Shown here: positions 10,472 to 18,862 of the stretch, piece by piece | How positions within the stretch are numbered: position 1 is the first letter of the stretch | Layout of the letters: the number at the start of each line of letters is the position of its first letter | DNA from: Tolypothrix brevis GSE-NOS-MK-07-07A | GTDB taxonomy: Bacteria; Cyanobacteriota; Cyanobacteriia; Cyanobacteriales; Nostocaceae | Assembly (NCBI GenBank): GCA_019358985.1 | Contig: JAHHIJ010000030.1 | Coordinates: 26,872 to 90,871 of the forward strand | Length of the DNA: 64,000 bases | Direction: 5' to 3' | Made by a program: the position numbers and the translations under genes | The notes under the pieces: generated by a model | What the model was told of the DNA's origin: nothing | Databases searched by the model: none | The model's input: the letters and a program-made list of their open reading frames with translations, nothing else

Positions 10472-11761
10472 TTATATGCCAATTGCCATTGCGTAAAGGA
10501 CATCTTTATCTGTCTCTAGAAATTCTTGAGTTTCATCGTCATAATAAGCACCAATTCCACTACAATTAATTCCCCAATAATTACTTACTAGATACAGCCT
10601 TTGTCCTAAAAAACCAGCCATTTGCATGGCAGTTTGATAATTTGTATAGTTGGAAACAAAAAACCAAGTTACTGCACTAGATGAAGCGATCGCCTGATTA
10701 ACGCACAAGTAACCTGTCTTCTCACTGAAATTACCCTCCTTGACTAAATCCGTTCCTTTGTATAACCCTGATGACATTCCCTCGACTCGATGGACAACCG
10801 CGTAAATTTCGATTTCCTCAAAACTTTCTGTCGGTATCGCTTGCTTAATTTGCTGCAAAATACTAAAATAAAGTTCCTGGGAAATAGATTGTTTTTCAAA
10901 ACGCCTAATTGAGCGTCTGTTCCAAACAGCTTGAGAAAATCTATCCTTATCAAAGTTCAATTGAGGATGCTTGATTTCTTGCTGACAACTTTTTTGCAAA
11001 GCTGTTTCTTTATAAGCTTCTTCAATGAATTGATTCTGTTCAAAATAATCAGTTCCACAAACAAAAGGGACTTTCAGTCTTAAGCGTCGAACCTTCTTCT
11101 CTTGAACTTCTCCGGAAATCGCACAAGCAGTAATAAACTCTTTATTCTCAAATCCTAAATCTGCATTGAGAGCGAGTTTATCAAAATCGAAAACTAGTTG
11201 TATATCTCTATCGTGAAGAAAAGCTGAAGCTGCGATCGCACCCAAATGGTGTCCGCTATCTAACCAACAATACCTGATGCTCCTGTCTTTATATTTCCAA
11301 CTAGACCTATAATAGACACAACTAATTAAAAAAATGAATCCGATGATACGATTATTCGGTAAAATATAACCCTCTAATCCATCATCAATTAATTCATAGA
11401 TAAGTACCAGACAATTATTCTCAACTTCTAGATGATAGATTCCATCTATCATTCCCTGTATTCCGCGAATCTGCACGTAAACCTCAGTCGGATATAAAGC
11501 ACCTGCTGATGGATTCACTCGCAATTTATCGACAGTATTTTTATACGTCTTTTCGAGGGTAATGGCACTCGTTAACCAGAGAAAAGAATGGATAGAATTA
11601 TTGAGAAAATCTAGACTTATTCGGCGATAAAACTTTGGATAAAATTTAAAGGAAGACGGTTGAGTTGACGAATCTACATAATTTGGATCGATTTGCACTG
11701 ATAAGTAAGAATGCTTAGTAGCATCGTGATATGCTTTCCCTGTCATCTTATTTACTTGCAT
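10472..11761 (-). CDS. SagB/ThcOx-type nitroreductase-fold dehydrogenase
   Basis: This is a 429-residue protein with two nitroreductase-like halves. The first has RVNPSAGALYPTEVYV and CWLDSGHHLGAI. The second begins at RRSIRRFEKQSIS and ends with GQRLYLVSNYWGINCSGIGAYYD. This pattern is known from SagB-type FMN dehydrogenases, some of which oxidise azolines in ribosomal peptides. No precursor peptide or cyclodehydratase is seen nearby, so the substrate is unknown. The start at 11,761 overlaps the ankyrin gene stop; ATG 11,746, directly after that stop, is an alternative. Placement between hup and nif genes is unusual and may mean a redox role under nitrogen fixation. Confidence 0.8.
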   Translation of the reverse strand: MQVNKMTGKAYHDATKHSYLSVQIDPNYVDSSTQPSSFKFYPKFYRRISLDFLNNSIHSFLWLTSAITLEKTYKNTVDKLRVNPSAGALYPTEVYVQIRGIQGMIDGIYHLEVENNCLVLIYELIDDGLEGYILPNNRIIGFIFLISCVYYRSSWKYKDRSIRYCWLDSGHHLGAIAASAFLHDRDIQLVFDFDKLALNADLGFENKEFITACAISGEVQEKKVRRLRLKVPFVCGTDYFEQNQFIEEAYKETALQKSCQQEIKHPQLNFDKDRFSQAVWNRRSIRRFEKQSISQELYFSILQQIKQAIPTESFEEIEIYAVVHRVEGMSSGLYKGTDLVKEGNFSEKTGYLCVNQAIASSSAVTWFFVSNYTNYQTAMQMAGFLGQRLYLVSNYWGINCSGIGAYYDDETQEFLETDKDVLYAMAIGI

Positions 11762-12212
11762 TTTTCAAAATCCTTAAAACGTCTACGTTGCTAGCGAAAT
11801 CTACGGCTTTATAGTCGTCTAAATTTTTCAACTCTAGATTGGGGTGATATTGCAAAAGCAACTTCACAACTTCTGTTTTTCCGGCTGATGCTGCGTACAT
11901 CAAAACAGTTGCACCATTATCATTTTGGTTGTTGATGTTAATTTTCGCAGCCAGCAATAAACGAATTAAATCGTAGTGATTGCCAAAACAAGCAAACCAC
12001 AAAGCATTGTTATTGTCGTTATTTGTGGCATTAATATCTGCCCCGGCGTTAATTAGTTCTTCAACTACTGCGTAAACTCCTTCTCTTGTCGCTTTCATCA
12101 AAGGCGTATCGCCATTTTCACCACGCTGATTTAAATTGTTTGAATCGTAGCCGTTAGCTGTCATCCATTGGCTTGTAGTTGCGCTCAAATTAAAGCTATT
12201 TGGTTGAGTCAT
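11748..12212 (-). CDS. Ankyrin-repeat protein
   Basis: A 154-residue protein with three to four ankyrin repeats: GDTPLMKATREGVYAVVEELINAGADIN, NALWFACFGNHYDLIRLLLAAKININ and GATVLMYAASAGKTEVVKLLLQYHPNLE. Such proteins act through protein binding. It overlaps or abuts the SagB-type dehydrogenase gene, which suggests that the two work together. No membrane span or signal peptide is present. Confidence 0.88.
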   Translation of the reverse strand: MTQPNSFNLSATTSQWMTANGYDSNNLNQRGENGDTPLMKATREGVYAVVEELINAGADINATNNDNNNALWFACFGNHYDLIRLLLAAKININNQNDNGATVLMYAASAGKTEVVKLLLQYHPNLELKNLDDYKAVDFASNVDVLRILKNASK

Positions 12213-12269
12213 AATTACTCCTTTCTTGGGTTATGAGAAGGGCGAATATAATTTGAATCTACACAGACA

Positions 12270-12289
12270 AAACCCGCCTATGCGGGTTT
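12270..12289 (-). terminator. Hairpin after ctaB, possible terminator
   Basis: AAACCCGC-CTAT-GCGGGTTT is an exact 8-bp stem with a 4-base loop. It lies 76 bases downstream of the ctaB stop on the minus strand and is followed by TTGTCTG. A second palindromic segment (TCCGCGTAGGCGGA) at about 12,311-12,326 sits between it and ctaB. Transcript termination after ctaB is plausible. Confidence 0.5.
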
Positions 12290-12364
12290 CAAAGCCACAA
12301 TTTTCTATTAGTCCGCGTAGGCGGACTTCGTTCGTTTAGCCGCGATTTTAATCGTCGGGGCTTA

Positions 12365-13306
12365 TTACCGAAAAGCTAAAATTGCCTCTATCAAATGATG
12401 AGTGATGGGTAGACTATCAACTACCATTGCAGCGCACAGCAACATCATGTAGAGAATTGAGTAGAGAAAAAGCGATCGCGCGAATTGTTTATCATCTGGA
12501 TTGTGCAACAGCGTCCAAGCTTTCATAATAAAAATCGCCCCTAAAATAAAGGCGATCGCACCATAAATTACCCCCGAAGCGTGAAGAGGATAAATTAATA
12601 AAAACGTACTGGGAATAACCACCAAAGTGTATCGCCAAATCTGACGAGCCGTGGCAATATTATCAGTAACCACCGGCAACATAGGCACACCCACCTTGGC
12701 ATATTCATCGCGGATCATTAACGCCAATGCCCAAAAATGAGGAGGTGTCCACAAGAAGACGATCGCAAAAATCGTCCATGCTGTCCAGCTTAAGGTATTT
12801 GTCACCGCTGCCCAACCCACCAACGCTGGAATTGCACCTGCTGCGCCGCCAATGACGATATTGTAGGGAGTATGGCGTTTGAGCAAATGGGTGTAAATGC
12901 CCACGTAGAATGCGATTCCAGACATCGCTAACAAAGCACTTAACAGATTAACAAATACTGCCAGCACCGAGAAAGAAATACAGGCAAGAGCGATCGCAAA
13001 TATGAGAGCATGTAATGGCTGCACGCGACCAGAAGGCATCGGTCTATTGCGCGTGCGTTCCATTTCATAATCAATATCACTATCGTAGATACAATTGATT
13101 GTCTGAGCGCTAGCAGTGGCACAAGTACCACCAATCATGGTTAGTAGCAGCAATAACGGGTCTAATTTTCCTTCTGAGGCGATCGCCATACTAGCACCCG
13201 TAGTAATCAGCAGCAGCGGAATAATCCGGGGCTTTGTTAGCTGATAGTAATCTTGAAAAACTTGTAAAACATTTTGATAGTGGCGTTGTGCCGTCGTCCC
13301 ATTCAT
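12365..13306 (-). CDS. ctaB: Protoheme IX farnesyltransferase (heme O synthase)
   Basis: CtaB joins a farnesyl group to heme b, the first step to heme a for aa3-type oxidases. The 313-residue protein has about eight membrane spans and the UbiA-family aspartate motifs NCIYDSDIDYEMERTRNRP and MIRDEYAKVGVPMLPV. YQLTKPRIIPLLL at the N-terminus is typical for CtaB. Heterocysts need extra oxidase to keep oxygen low. A ctaB copy between hup and nif genes could serve that oxidase, but whether it is the only copy cannot be told from this window. Confidence 0.93.
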   Translation of the reverse strand: MNGTTAQRHYQNVLQVFQDYYQLTKPRIIPLLLITTGASMAIASEGKLDPLLLLLTMIGGTCATASAQTINCIYDSDIDYEMERTRNRPMPSGRVQPLHALIFAIALACISFSVLAVFVNLLSALLAMSGIAFYVGIYTHLLKRHTPYNIVIGGAAGAIPALVGWAAVTNTLSWTAWTIFAIVFLWTPPHFWALALMIRDEYAKVGVPMLPVVTDNIATARQIWRYTLVVIPSTFLLIYPLHASGVIYGAIAFILGAIFIMKAWTLLHNPDDKQFARSLFLYSILYMMLLCAAMVVDSLPITHHLIEAILAFR

Positions 13307-13371
13307 AAGTTCACGAATTCCTCAATTGTGGAAAATATCCGTTATTTCATGTCCGACAAATCACATATATT

Positions 13372-13528
13372 GTAGAGACGTTCCGGCGGAACGTCTTTAC
13401 GACAGATGCAATGTTTTTATTAATGGTAATAATGAAGCGGACATGATATTATTTCCTGATAGACATCGACCGAATTTAAATATGCCTTATCTAGAACCCA
13501 TAGAGACGTAGCAATACTACGTCTCTAC
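13372..13528. repeat. Two palindromic dispersed repeats upstream of ctaB
   Basis: GTAGAGACGTTCCGGCGGAACGTCTTTAC at 13,372-13,400 and TAGAGACGTAGCAATACTACGTCTCTA at 13,501-13,528 are copies of two related repeat families that share the outer arm TAGAGACGT. They lie in the 357-base gap between ctaB and the feoA-like gene, where no credible gene is seen. A third palindrome with AGTCCGCGCAGGCGGACT lies at about 13,591-13,608. Confidence 0.75.
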
Positions 13529-13663
13529 ATTCTTTTTCACTTCTTGTGTCTAATAGCTAAAACTCCACTCTTGCACTTAATTTTTCCTCAGTCCGCGCAG
13601 GCGGACTTTGTTCGTGTAGCCCCAGGCTTCCAGCCTGAGGGCGAATAATACGCGACATCATAA

Positions 13664-13924
13664 TCAGCCACTATTAACAACGCGCACATAAATAGCACAA
13701 GCGACATCCTTATCTATTTGCCAGCGCCTGTTTCCTACTTTGATGACAACAGAAGGGAGTTTCTCTTCTAAAGTGATGATAGTTCCTGGCACCACTTCCA
13801 TTGATACCAGTTTTTTTAAAACAATTTCGTCCTGATTTTTACAGAAAGTGACAATTCCTTGTTCTCCCTCCTGCAACAATATTAATGAAGATCCAGTAAC
13901 ATCAAATGGAGTAAACATGTACAT
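13664..13924 (-). CDS. FeoA-domain protein
   Basis: An 86-residue protein with the SH3-like FeoA fold: LKKLVSMEVVPGTIITLEEKLPSVVIKVGNRRWQIDKDVACAIYVR. FeoA proteins act with the FeoB ferrous-iron transporter. feoA-like genes commonly follow fdxH in cyanobacterial nif clusters and are thought to serve iron supply for nitrogenase. No feoB follows here; ctaB is next. ATG at 13,918 is an alternative start. Confidence 0.8.
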   Translation of the reverse strand: MYMFTPFDVTGSSLILLQEGEQGIVTFCKNQDEIVLKKLVSMEVVPGTIITLEEKLPSVVIKVGNRRWQIDKDVACAIYVRVVNSG

Positions 13925-13925
13925 T

Positions 13926-13976
13926 ACGTAGTGAGCGCTTCAGCGCTCATAATTACGAGCGCTGGAGCGCTCACTA
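13926..13976. repeat. Palindromic repeat related to hupS-hupL spacer repeat
   Basis: GTAGTGAGCGCTTCAGCGCTCA...GAGCGCTGGAGCGCTCACTAC is a large palindrome with nested GAGCGCT arms. It belongs to the same type as the repeat at 6544-6597. It lies directly upstream of the feoA-like start, between it and fdxH. Confidence 0.75.
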
Positions 13977-14065
13977 CAAAAATAAAAATAAATATAATTA
14001 AGAAGCCATAGCTTTAAAAAAGCTACGACTTCAACATTAGGCGAGACTAAAAAACAATCAACACG

Positions 14066-14365
14066 TTAGACCAAATATGGTTCTTGATGAGTGCGAATCG
14101 TGCAATCAGAACGTGGATAGGTAACACAAAGTAGAGCGAATCCTTTCTCCATCTGCTCATCATCCAAGAAAGATTGGTCAGATTGATCTATTTCACCTTC
14201 AACAACTTTGCCAACACAACTAGAGCAAGCACCTGCGTGACAAGAGAAAGGTAATTCAATACCATTTTCTTCTGCGGCGTCTAAAATGGTAGTCTCTTCG
14301 TCAACTTCAATTGTTGTGTCAATTTCTTGCTTTTTGTTGATTAATCTAACTTGGTAACTAGCCAT
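14066..14365 (-). CDS. fdxH: Heterocyst-type [2Fe-2S] ferredoxin
   Basis: FdxH is the main electron donor to dinitrogenase reductase in heterocysts. From the ATG at 14,365 the 99-residue protein starts [13 protein letters not shown], as in characterised FdxH proteins. The cluster ligands are visible in [13 protein letters not shown] (CxxxxCxxC) and the distal LLCVTYP. A longer reading from 14,413 would add 16 residues not found in the family, so it is rejected. It ends the core nif cluster after hesB. Confidence 0.96.
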   Translation of the reverse strand: MASYQVRLINKKQEIDTTIEVDEETTILDAAEENGIELPFSCHAGACSSCVGKVVEGEIDQSDQSFLDDEQMEKGFALLCVTYPRSDCTIRTHQEPYLV

Positions 14366-14528
14366 TTCGTGATTCTCCTCAGATTTTAATACAATCAGGT
14401 TTGATGACTCCACAAAAGTGGGATTTAAAACTTCCTACTTGTGTAGTTGTTTAAGATTCAAAATCCAAACTACCCAATCTAAAATTATGATCAGATATGG
14501 GTTTTATCAGTTGAGATTTTGAATTTTT

Positions 14529-14903
14529 TTAGCTGCAAGGTACAGCCTCAGGCGTACAGTCACCAGCTTTAAATGACTTACCACAACTACAGTTATCAGT
14601 TGCATTGGGATTGGTAAACTTAAAGCCGCTTTCCATTACACCGTCGATGAAATCGATTACCACACCTTCTAATAAAGGCGCACTTTTCGCATCAACATAA
14701 AGCAGCACTTTACCTTGGGAAATCACCAAATCATCTGGTTGTGGTTTGCTGGTGATCTCAATTGCATACTCATAGCCACTGCAACCGCCATCTTTAACAG
14801 ATAGGCGAACACCTTTAGTTGCTACTGTATTGTTATCGGGTGTAGAACCCAGCAGAAATGTTCGCAGGCGAAATTCTGCTTTTTCTGTCAAAGTAACAGT
14901 CAT
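14529..14903 (-). CDS. hesB: HesB, IscA-like Fe-S assembly protein
   Basis: A 124-residue A-type carrier with the three conserved cysteines: one in KDGGCSGYEY and two in the C-terminal NCSCGKSF. HesB/IscA-nif delivers Fe-S clusters for nitrogenase. The extra tail FKAGDCTPEAVPCS is normal in cyanobacterial HesB. ATG at 14,903 follows a TTG that would add one residue. It is between hesA and fdxH, the usual order. Confidence 0.95.
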   Translation of the reverse strand: MTVTLTEKAEFRLRTFLLGSTPDNNTVATKGVRLSVKDGGCSGYEYAIEITSKPQPDDLVISQGKVLLYVDAKSAPLLEGVVIDFIDGVMESGFKFTNPNATDNCSCGKSFKAGDCTPEAVPCS

Positions 14904-14980
14904 CAAATCTCCTGATAAGTTGCGATTAATTGTTCTGATAAAATGTCTTTGGTGCGGAAGGATTGGGCTTTCTCCAGTCC

Positions 14981-15784
14981 CTAGTCTCTAGTCCCCATAC
15001 TGGTAGTTTCCATATCTTGGGACTGCACATATCGCCAGGGTGCGTTGTTACCACACACAGGACAAGAGCGATCGCGGTGAGAACGGCGCTTGGCAAATTC
15101 CATCCTGGTAAAATCTATAGTCAGCAATTGCGACAACAAAGGCTGACTAAACCCAGTGATCAACTTGACAGCTTCCAGCGCTGTGAGACAAGCCAATGTC
15201 CCAGAAACAGCACCCAAAACAGAAAAACCACGGCGATCCCAATCAGGTTTTTCCGGAAACAGACAAGACAAACAAGGAGTCACACCAGGAATAATCGTTG
15301 TCAGATAAGCCTCCATCCCGTCCATAGCCGCTTCTACCATCGGTTTGCGCCACCGCACGCAAGCTTCATTGAGCAAATTGCGCTCCGTAAAATTGTGAGC
15401 GCAATCGAGAGCCATATCTGCCGATTGCACCAGCGCATCCACATTTTCCGGGGTGATATAATCATGAACTACTTCCACTTGGACATCAGGATTAACGGCT
15501 TGCAAAGTCTCTTGTGCTTTGAATACCCTCGGCTTACCTACCCAATCATCCGTCATGAGAACCTGACGATTCATATCATCAAGTCGCAGATCGCCACCCC
15601 GGACTAGGATTAGTTTTCCGACACCCGCTACTGCTAAATAAAGCGCTGCCGTACCACCCAATCCCCCCACACCTGTAACCAGAACACTCGCTGACTTAAG
15701 GCGCTTCTGAGCCAGTTCGCCAAAATTAGGGAGCATCATTTGGCGGCTGTAACGTTCTAACTCGGTAGGCGTCAGGTTAACCAA
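14981..15784 (-). CDS. hesA: HesA, ThiF/MoeB-like adenylyltransferase, TTG start
   Basis: A 267-residue protein with the ThiF/E1-like nucleotide-binding loop VLVTGVGGLGGTAALYLAVAG and the catalytic-type RQVLMTDDWVG region. It has zinc-site cysteines in CLSCLFPE and CPVCGN. HesA is conserved in nif clusters and thought to help metallocluster assembly or sulfur handling. No ATG fits the N-terminus; the start is TTG at 15,784, preceded by a strong GGAGGT site 5 bases away. It starts 10 bases after the nifW stop. Confidence 0.93.
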   Translation of the reverse strand: MVNLTPTELERYSRQMMLPNFGELAQKRLKSASVLVTGVGGLGGTAALYLAVAGVGKLILVRGGDLRLDDMNRQVLMTDDWVGKPRVFKAQETLQAVNPDVQVEVVHDYITPENVDALVQSADMALDCAHNFTERNLLNEACVRWRKPMVEAAMDGMEAYLTTIIPGVTPCLSCLFPEKPDWDRRGFSVLGAVSGTLACLTALEAVKLITGFSQPLLSQLLTIDFTRMEFAKRRSHRDRSCPVCGNNAPWRYVQSQDMETTSMGTRD

Positions 15785-15794
15785 TTTTTACCTC

Positions 15795-16112
15795 CTAATC
15801 AGACGTGATTTCTGTCAGCGTGACTACATTTTTCTGCTTATCGTTAAACACCTTGAACAACTTTTGTTCTTGGGGTGTTGATTCCTCAAATAACTGATAA
15901 GCTTTTTGCAAAGCCTCACAATATTGCTTTAGTTTATCTTCAATACTCAAATCAGGAGAATTGCTATCAATTTCCTTCATGTATTGAGAAAACTTTTTTA
16001 AAATATGCAAACGATTCACATTTACAAATTTTTGGTCATAAGGGAGTTGGAAAAATTCAAAATACTCCTCTGCATCGACAATTTTATTGAATTTTTCAAG
16101 ATTGGTGTTCAT
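15795..16112 (-). CDS. nifW: NifW, nitrogenase-protective protein
   Basis: A 105-residue protein with the NifW features DAEEYFEFFQLPYDQKFVNVNRLHILKKF and LFKVF near the C-terminus. NifW binds MoFe protein and is needed for full activity, possibly protecting it from oxygen. The start overlaps the stop of the DUF683 gene by 4 bases. Order DUF683-nifW-hesA-hesB-fdxH is as in Anabaena. Confidence 0.94.
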   Translation of the reverse strand: MNTNLEKFNKIVDAEEYFEFFQLPYDQKFVNVNRLHILKKFSQYMKEIDSNSPDLSIEDKLKQYCEALQKAYQLFEESTPQEQKLFKVFNDKQKNVVTLTEITSD

Positions 16113-16327
16113 TTTTGCTGCTCCAATTTATTTACTCGTTGCTTCAGTTCATCTAACTGACGATATATTTCATAAGTACTCGCAGCAACATCCATAAGTG
16201 TTTTGTAATCTGTGGGTAAACCCTCAGCTAAATCGTGCAGATCCATCTTCATTTGACCTGCTTTACTATTGAGGCGTTTAATTTGAGTTTTTAGCTCCTC
16301 AACACTTGTTTCTTCCACTTGCGCCAT
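16109..16327 (-). CDS. Small nif-cluster protein (DUF683 / CCE_0567 type)
   Basis: A 72-residue helical protein (MAQVEETSVEELKTQIKRLNSKAGQMKMDLHDLAEGLPTDYKTLM...). It forms a coiled-coil hairpin typical of DUF683, a family tied to nifX in nitrogen fixers. Structures show four-helix bundles with ferric-ion contacts. The third ATG at 16,327 is chosen, since a GGAG site lies 6 bases before it. The first possible ATG is at 16,339. Confidence 0.88.
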   Translation of the reverse strand: MAQVEETSVEELKTQIKRLNSKAGQMKMDLHDLAEGLPTDYKTLMDVAASTYEIYRQLDELKQRVNKLEQQK

Positions 16328-16356
16328 AAGCATCTCCATTTATAGAAATCCCTTTC

Positions 16357-16578
16357 GTAGAGACGTTCCGGCGGAACGTCTTTACTCCTAATTCCCGTAA
16401 GACGTTCCAGCGGAACGTCTCTACCTAATTCCCGTAAGACGTTCCAGCGGAACGTCTCTACCCCTAATTCCTGTACAGACGTTCCAGCGGAACGTCTCTA
16501 CCTAATTCCCGTAAGACGTTCCAGCGGAACGTCTCTACCCCTAATTCCTGTACAGACGTTCCAGCGGAACGTCTCTAC
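16357..16578. repeat. Array of six palindromic repeats inside the nif operon
   Basis: Six copies of the GTA(G)AGACGTTCC-AGC-GGAACGTCTCTAC palindrome lie at 16,357, 16,397, 16,434, 16,473, 16,511 and 16,550. They are separated by 9-12-base spacers that alternate between CTAATTCCC and CCCTAATTCCT. The period is 37-39 bases. The array fills the gap between the DUF269 gene and the DUF683 gene. It is a tandem expansion of the dispersed hairpin found elsewhere, not CRISPR. Confidence 0.9.
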
Positions 16579-16581
16579 TTC

Positions 16582-17058
16582 TTACACTTGGCTAGCTTCG
16601 GGAAAAGTTTTCGCTAATTCCAGACCTTTAGCTACTAGTTGTTCTCCTTCTTCTGCTAACTTTTCTAAAGAGTCAAAGCCAAAGCGGTGAGCATCTCGCA
16701 AAGCTCTTTTCACCAGCAAAAGACGACCAGAAAATACTAGCACCCAGCCAAATCCTTCGTGGTTCAAATCAACCACAACTTGAGAAATGAGATTTGTTTC
16801 TTTTTCAATACTGGCGGCTATCGCTCGAAAAAATACCATAATCCGGGCTTGAGTTGCCGGATCAACTTCACCTTCAAGAGAGATTTCGCGTTTCTTTTGT
16901 TTAGTGACAACAAAAGGTTTCAAAATCAAATCATCAGTCCAATTACGGTAAAATCCATAGCTATCTTGACCACGGATTTGGCTGATTAATGTCTTCAGGA
17001 AAGGTGTGTTTAAAATCTCACTTTGAGCAGTTCCATTAAGACTGTTGTTTATGGTCAT
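16582..17058 (-). CDS. NifX-associated protein (DUF269)
   Basis: A 158-residue protein of the DUF269 family: TPFLKTLISQIRGQDSYGFYRNWTDDLILKPFV and RALRDAHRFGFDSLEKLAEEGEQLVAKGL. It always accompanies nifX. Role is not settled; it may help in FeMo-co transfer. Its start overlaps the nifX stop (ATGA), so the two are coupled. The gene ends only 4 bases before the hairpin array. Confidence 0.92.
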   Translation of the reverse strand: MTINNSLNGTAQSEILNTPFLKTLISQIRGQDSYGFYRNWTDDLILKPFVVTKQKKREISLEGEVDPATQARIMVFFRAIAASIEKETNLISQVVVDLNHEGFGWVLVFSGRLLLVKRALRDAHRFGFDSLEKLAEEGEQLVAKGLELAKTFPEASQV

Positions 17059-17468
17059 ACCTTTGCTTCCTCTTCCAATTCATCTTCAAAATTAGAGGTT
17101 TTTTGTTGTAAGGCTTTACGCAGCCAAGGTGGGGGATTTCCTTTGAGAGTTGTCACCAACTTATTCAACACCTCAGCAATCTCTTCTTCTTCCGATCGCG
17201 CTTTAATTGGTGTGACATTTTTCTTGATTAATCGAGCTGCTGCACTACCACCGATCGCCGTCACATAAACAATCGTACAATCAGCTAAAGCCTCAAGCTT
17301 TGGTGCTAATTTATCCTCATTTCCATCTTCTTTCAAATCACCCGCAAACTTCAGAGTTTCGACAAATTGATATCCATCATCAGAGATTTCATAAACATCA
17401 ATTTCCTTTGTCGAACCAAAGTGAGCATTAATATGAACTCTATCACTAGTCGTGAAAGCAATTTTCAT
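17055..17468 (-). CDS. nifX: NifX, FeMo-cofactor carrier
   Basis: A 137-residue protein of the NifX/NifY fold: MKIAFTTSDRVHINAHFGSTKEIDVYEI and TIVYVTAIGGSAAARLIKKNVTPIKA. NifX carries NifB-co and VK-cluster between NifB, NifEN and apo-MoFe protein. It lies 74 bases after nifN. A TTCTCCTCATG ribosome site precedes the gene on the coding strand as GGAGAAGG. Confidence 0.95.
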   Translation of the reverse strand: MKIAFTTSDRVHINAHFGSTKEIDVYEISDDGYQFVETLKFAGDLKEDGNEDKLAPKLEALADCTIVYVTAIGGSAAARLIKKNVTPIKARSEEEEIAEVLNKLVTTLKGNPPPWLRKALQQKTSNFEDELEEEAKV

Positions 17469-17542
17469 TCCTTCTCCTCATGTTTGGTGGTAATTGCGCT
17501 CTTAGTAATTGAGAATTGGTAACAGGAGAATGCTATTGCCGA

Positions 17543-18862
17543 TTACCAATTACCAGAAAAATGTTTTGCTTTTTCTTCTTCCTGTTCTAAAAACAGATTG
17601 CCAATATCAAACAAAAGCTGCATAGTGCCTCGATAACCAACTTTGGTAAACTGACCATTACCCAAGCGGTCATAAATGGGAATACCAAGACGATAAAGAG
17701 GAATATCGAGACGTTTAGCGATCGCTTTCACATTCGAGTTACCCATCAGCAAATCAGAACCTACGGCTAATTCCTCAAAATCTTCCAAATCACCGATGGT
17801 CACATTTTTTACTGGCATTTTTTCTAATAAAGGCGATCGCGTTGTCGTCACCGCAGCATGTACTTGCGTCCCCATCGATTGCAGAAAACGCACTATAGAC
17901 CAAAGTAAATCCGGTTCCAATGCCAAAGAAACACGCTTCGCACCAAAATAAAAGTGTGTATCTAACATTGCATCTTGTAACTGACGGCGTTGGTGACGAT
18001 ATTTTTCTGGTACACTAATACCACTAAGGTCTGACAAAGCTTGTAAAAACTCGTCCATCGCTTCCAAACCAGTCAGTTCAGTAAACAACTCATAGGGTAT
18101 AGCAAACCGTTGTTGTAAAATCTCTGCTGCACCCCTCATACTCTCACCCAGCGCTAAAGTAAACGCCGAACTACCTATTTCTCGCAATTCTGCTAGAGTC
18201 GTACCACTACCTGTTATGGCACTATAAGAATCATCTAAGTGACCATCTAATGAAGCGGAAAGATCGGGTACAAAGATAGGCTTTAGTCCAAAGGCAGTGA
18301 CAATTTCTTTTACTTCCTGTACATCCCCTGGTGTGAAAGCAGAACCCGCCAAAATCGTGATTTGGTCTGGTTTGGTGATACCTTCAGTGGGAACTTCTCT
18401 TACTATACTTTCAACGGCAGCAGCAAAACCGTCTTGTAGCGCACCTTTAAAATCTGGTGTTGGGGCAAAAACGATCGCCAGATAATCCAATTCTGGATGA
18501 CGTTTGCGGATTTCCTTCAGAAAACCCTCAATGTCATCCCCTCTGGTTTCCGTCAAACCAGTGCTACATAAACCGATAATTTCTGGCTTTGACTTCTCCA
18601 CCAGCGTCAAAATTGCCTGTTCTACATTCTCCTCACCACCTAAAATGGTAGTGACTTCCGTCATCGCTGTCGTCGCAAGGGGAATCGCTTCCCGGAAATG
18701 TCGCACCAAAACAACTTTCGCAAAAGCAGTACAGCCTTGGGAACCGTGGAATAAAGGTATCGTCCCCTTTAAGCCCAAAAAGGCTAAAGATGCACCCAAA
18801 GCTTGGCTTTGCTTCAGGGGATTAACAGTCAGTGATTTGTTAGGAACAGTAACGATCGCCAT
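17543..18862 (-). CDS. nifN: NifN, FeMo-cofactor scaffold beta subunit
   Basis: A 439-residue NifN. It starts [20 protein letters not shown] and has FHGSQGCTAFAKV, CSTGLTETRGDD and a C-terminal LLMGNSNVKAIAKRLDIPLYRLGIPIYDRLG. NifEN is the scaffold on which the cofactor is matured. The ATG at 18,862 overlaps the nifE TAA (TAATG); the longer reading from 18,913 lies inside nifE and is rejected. nifE and nifN are separate genes, not fused. Confidence 0.96.
   Translation of the reverse strand: MAIVTVPNKSLTVNPLKQSQALGASLAFLGLKGTIPLFHGSQGCTAFAKVVLVRHFREAIPLATTAMTEVTTILGGEENVEQAILTLVEKSKPEIIGLCSTGLTETRGDDIEGFLKEIRKRHPELDYLAIVFAPTPDFKGALQDGFAAAVESIVREVPTEGITKPDQITILAGSAFTPGDVQEVKEIVTAFGLKPIFVPDLSASLDGHLDDSYSAITGSGTTLAELREIGSSAFTLALGESMRGAAEILQQRFAIPYELFTELTGLEAMDEFLQALSDLSGISVPEKYRHQRRQLQDAMLDTHFYFGAKRVSLALEPDLLWSIVRFLQSMGTQVHAAVTTTRSPLLEKMPVKNVTIGDLEDFEELAVGSDLLMGNSNVKAIAKRLDIPLYRLGIPIYDRLGNGQFTKVGYRGTMQLLFDIGNLFLEQEEEKAKHFSGNW

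Noticed and set aside
16357..16578. CRISPR-like array
   Set aside because: Repeats are palindromic over the full length, spacers are only 9-12 bases and of two alternating types, and no cas genes are present.
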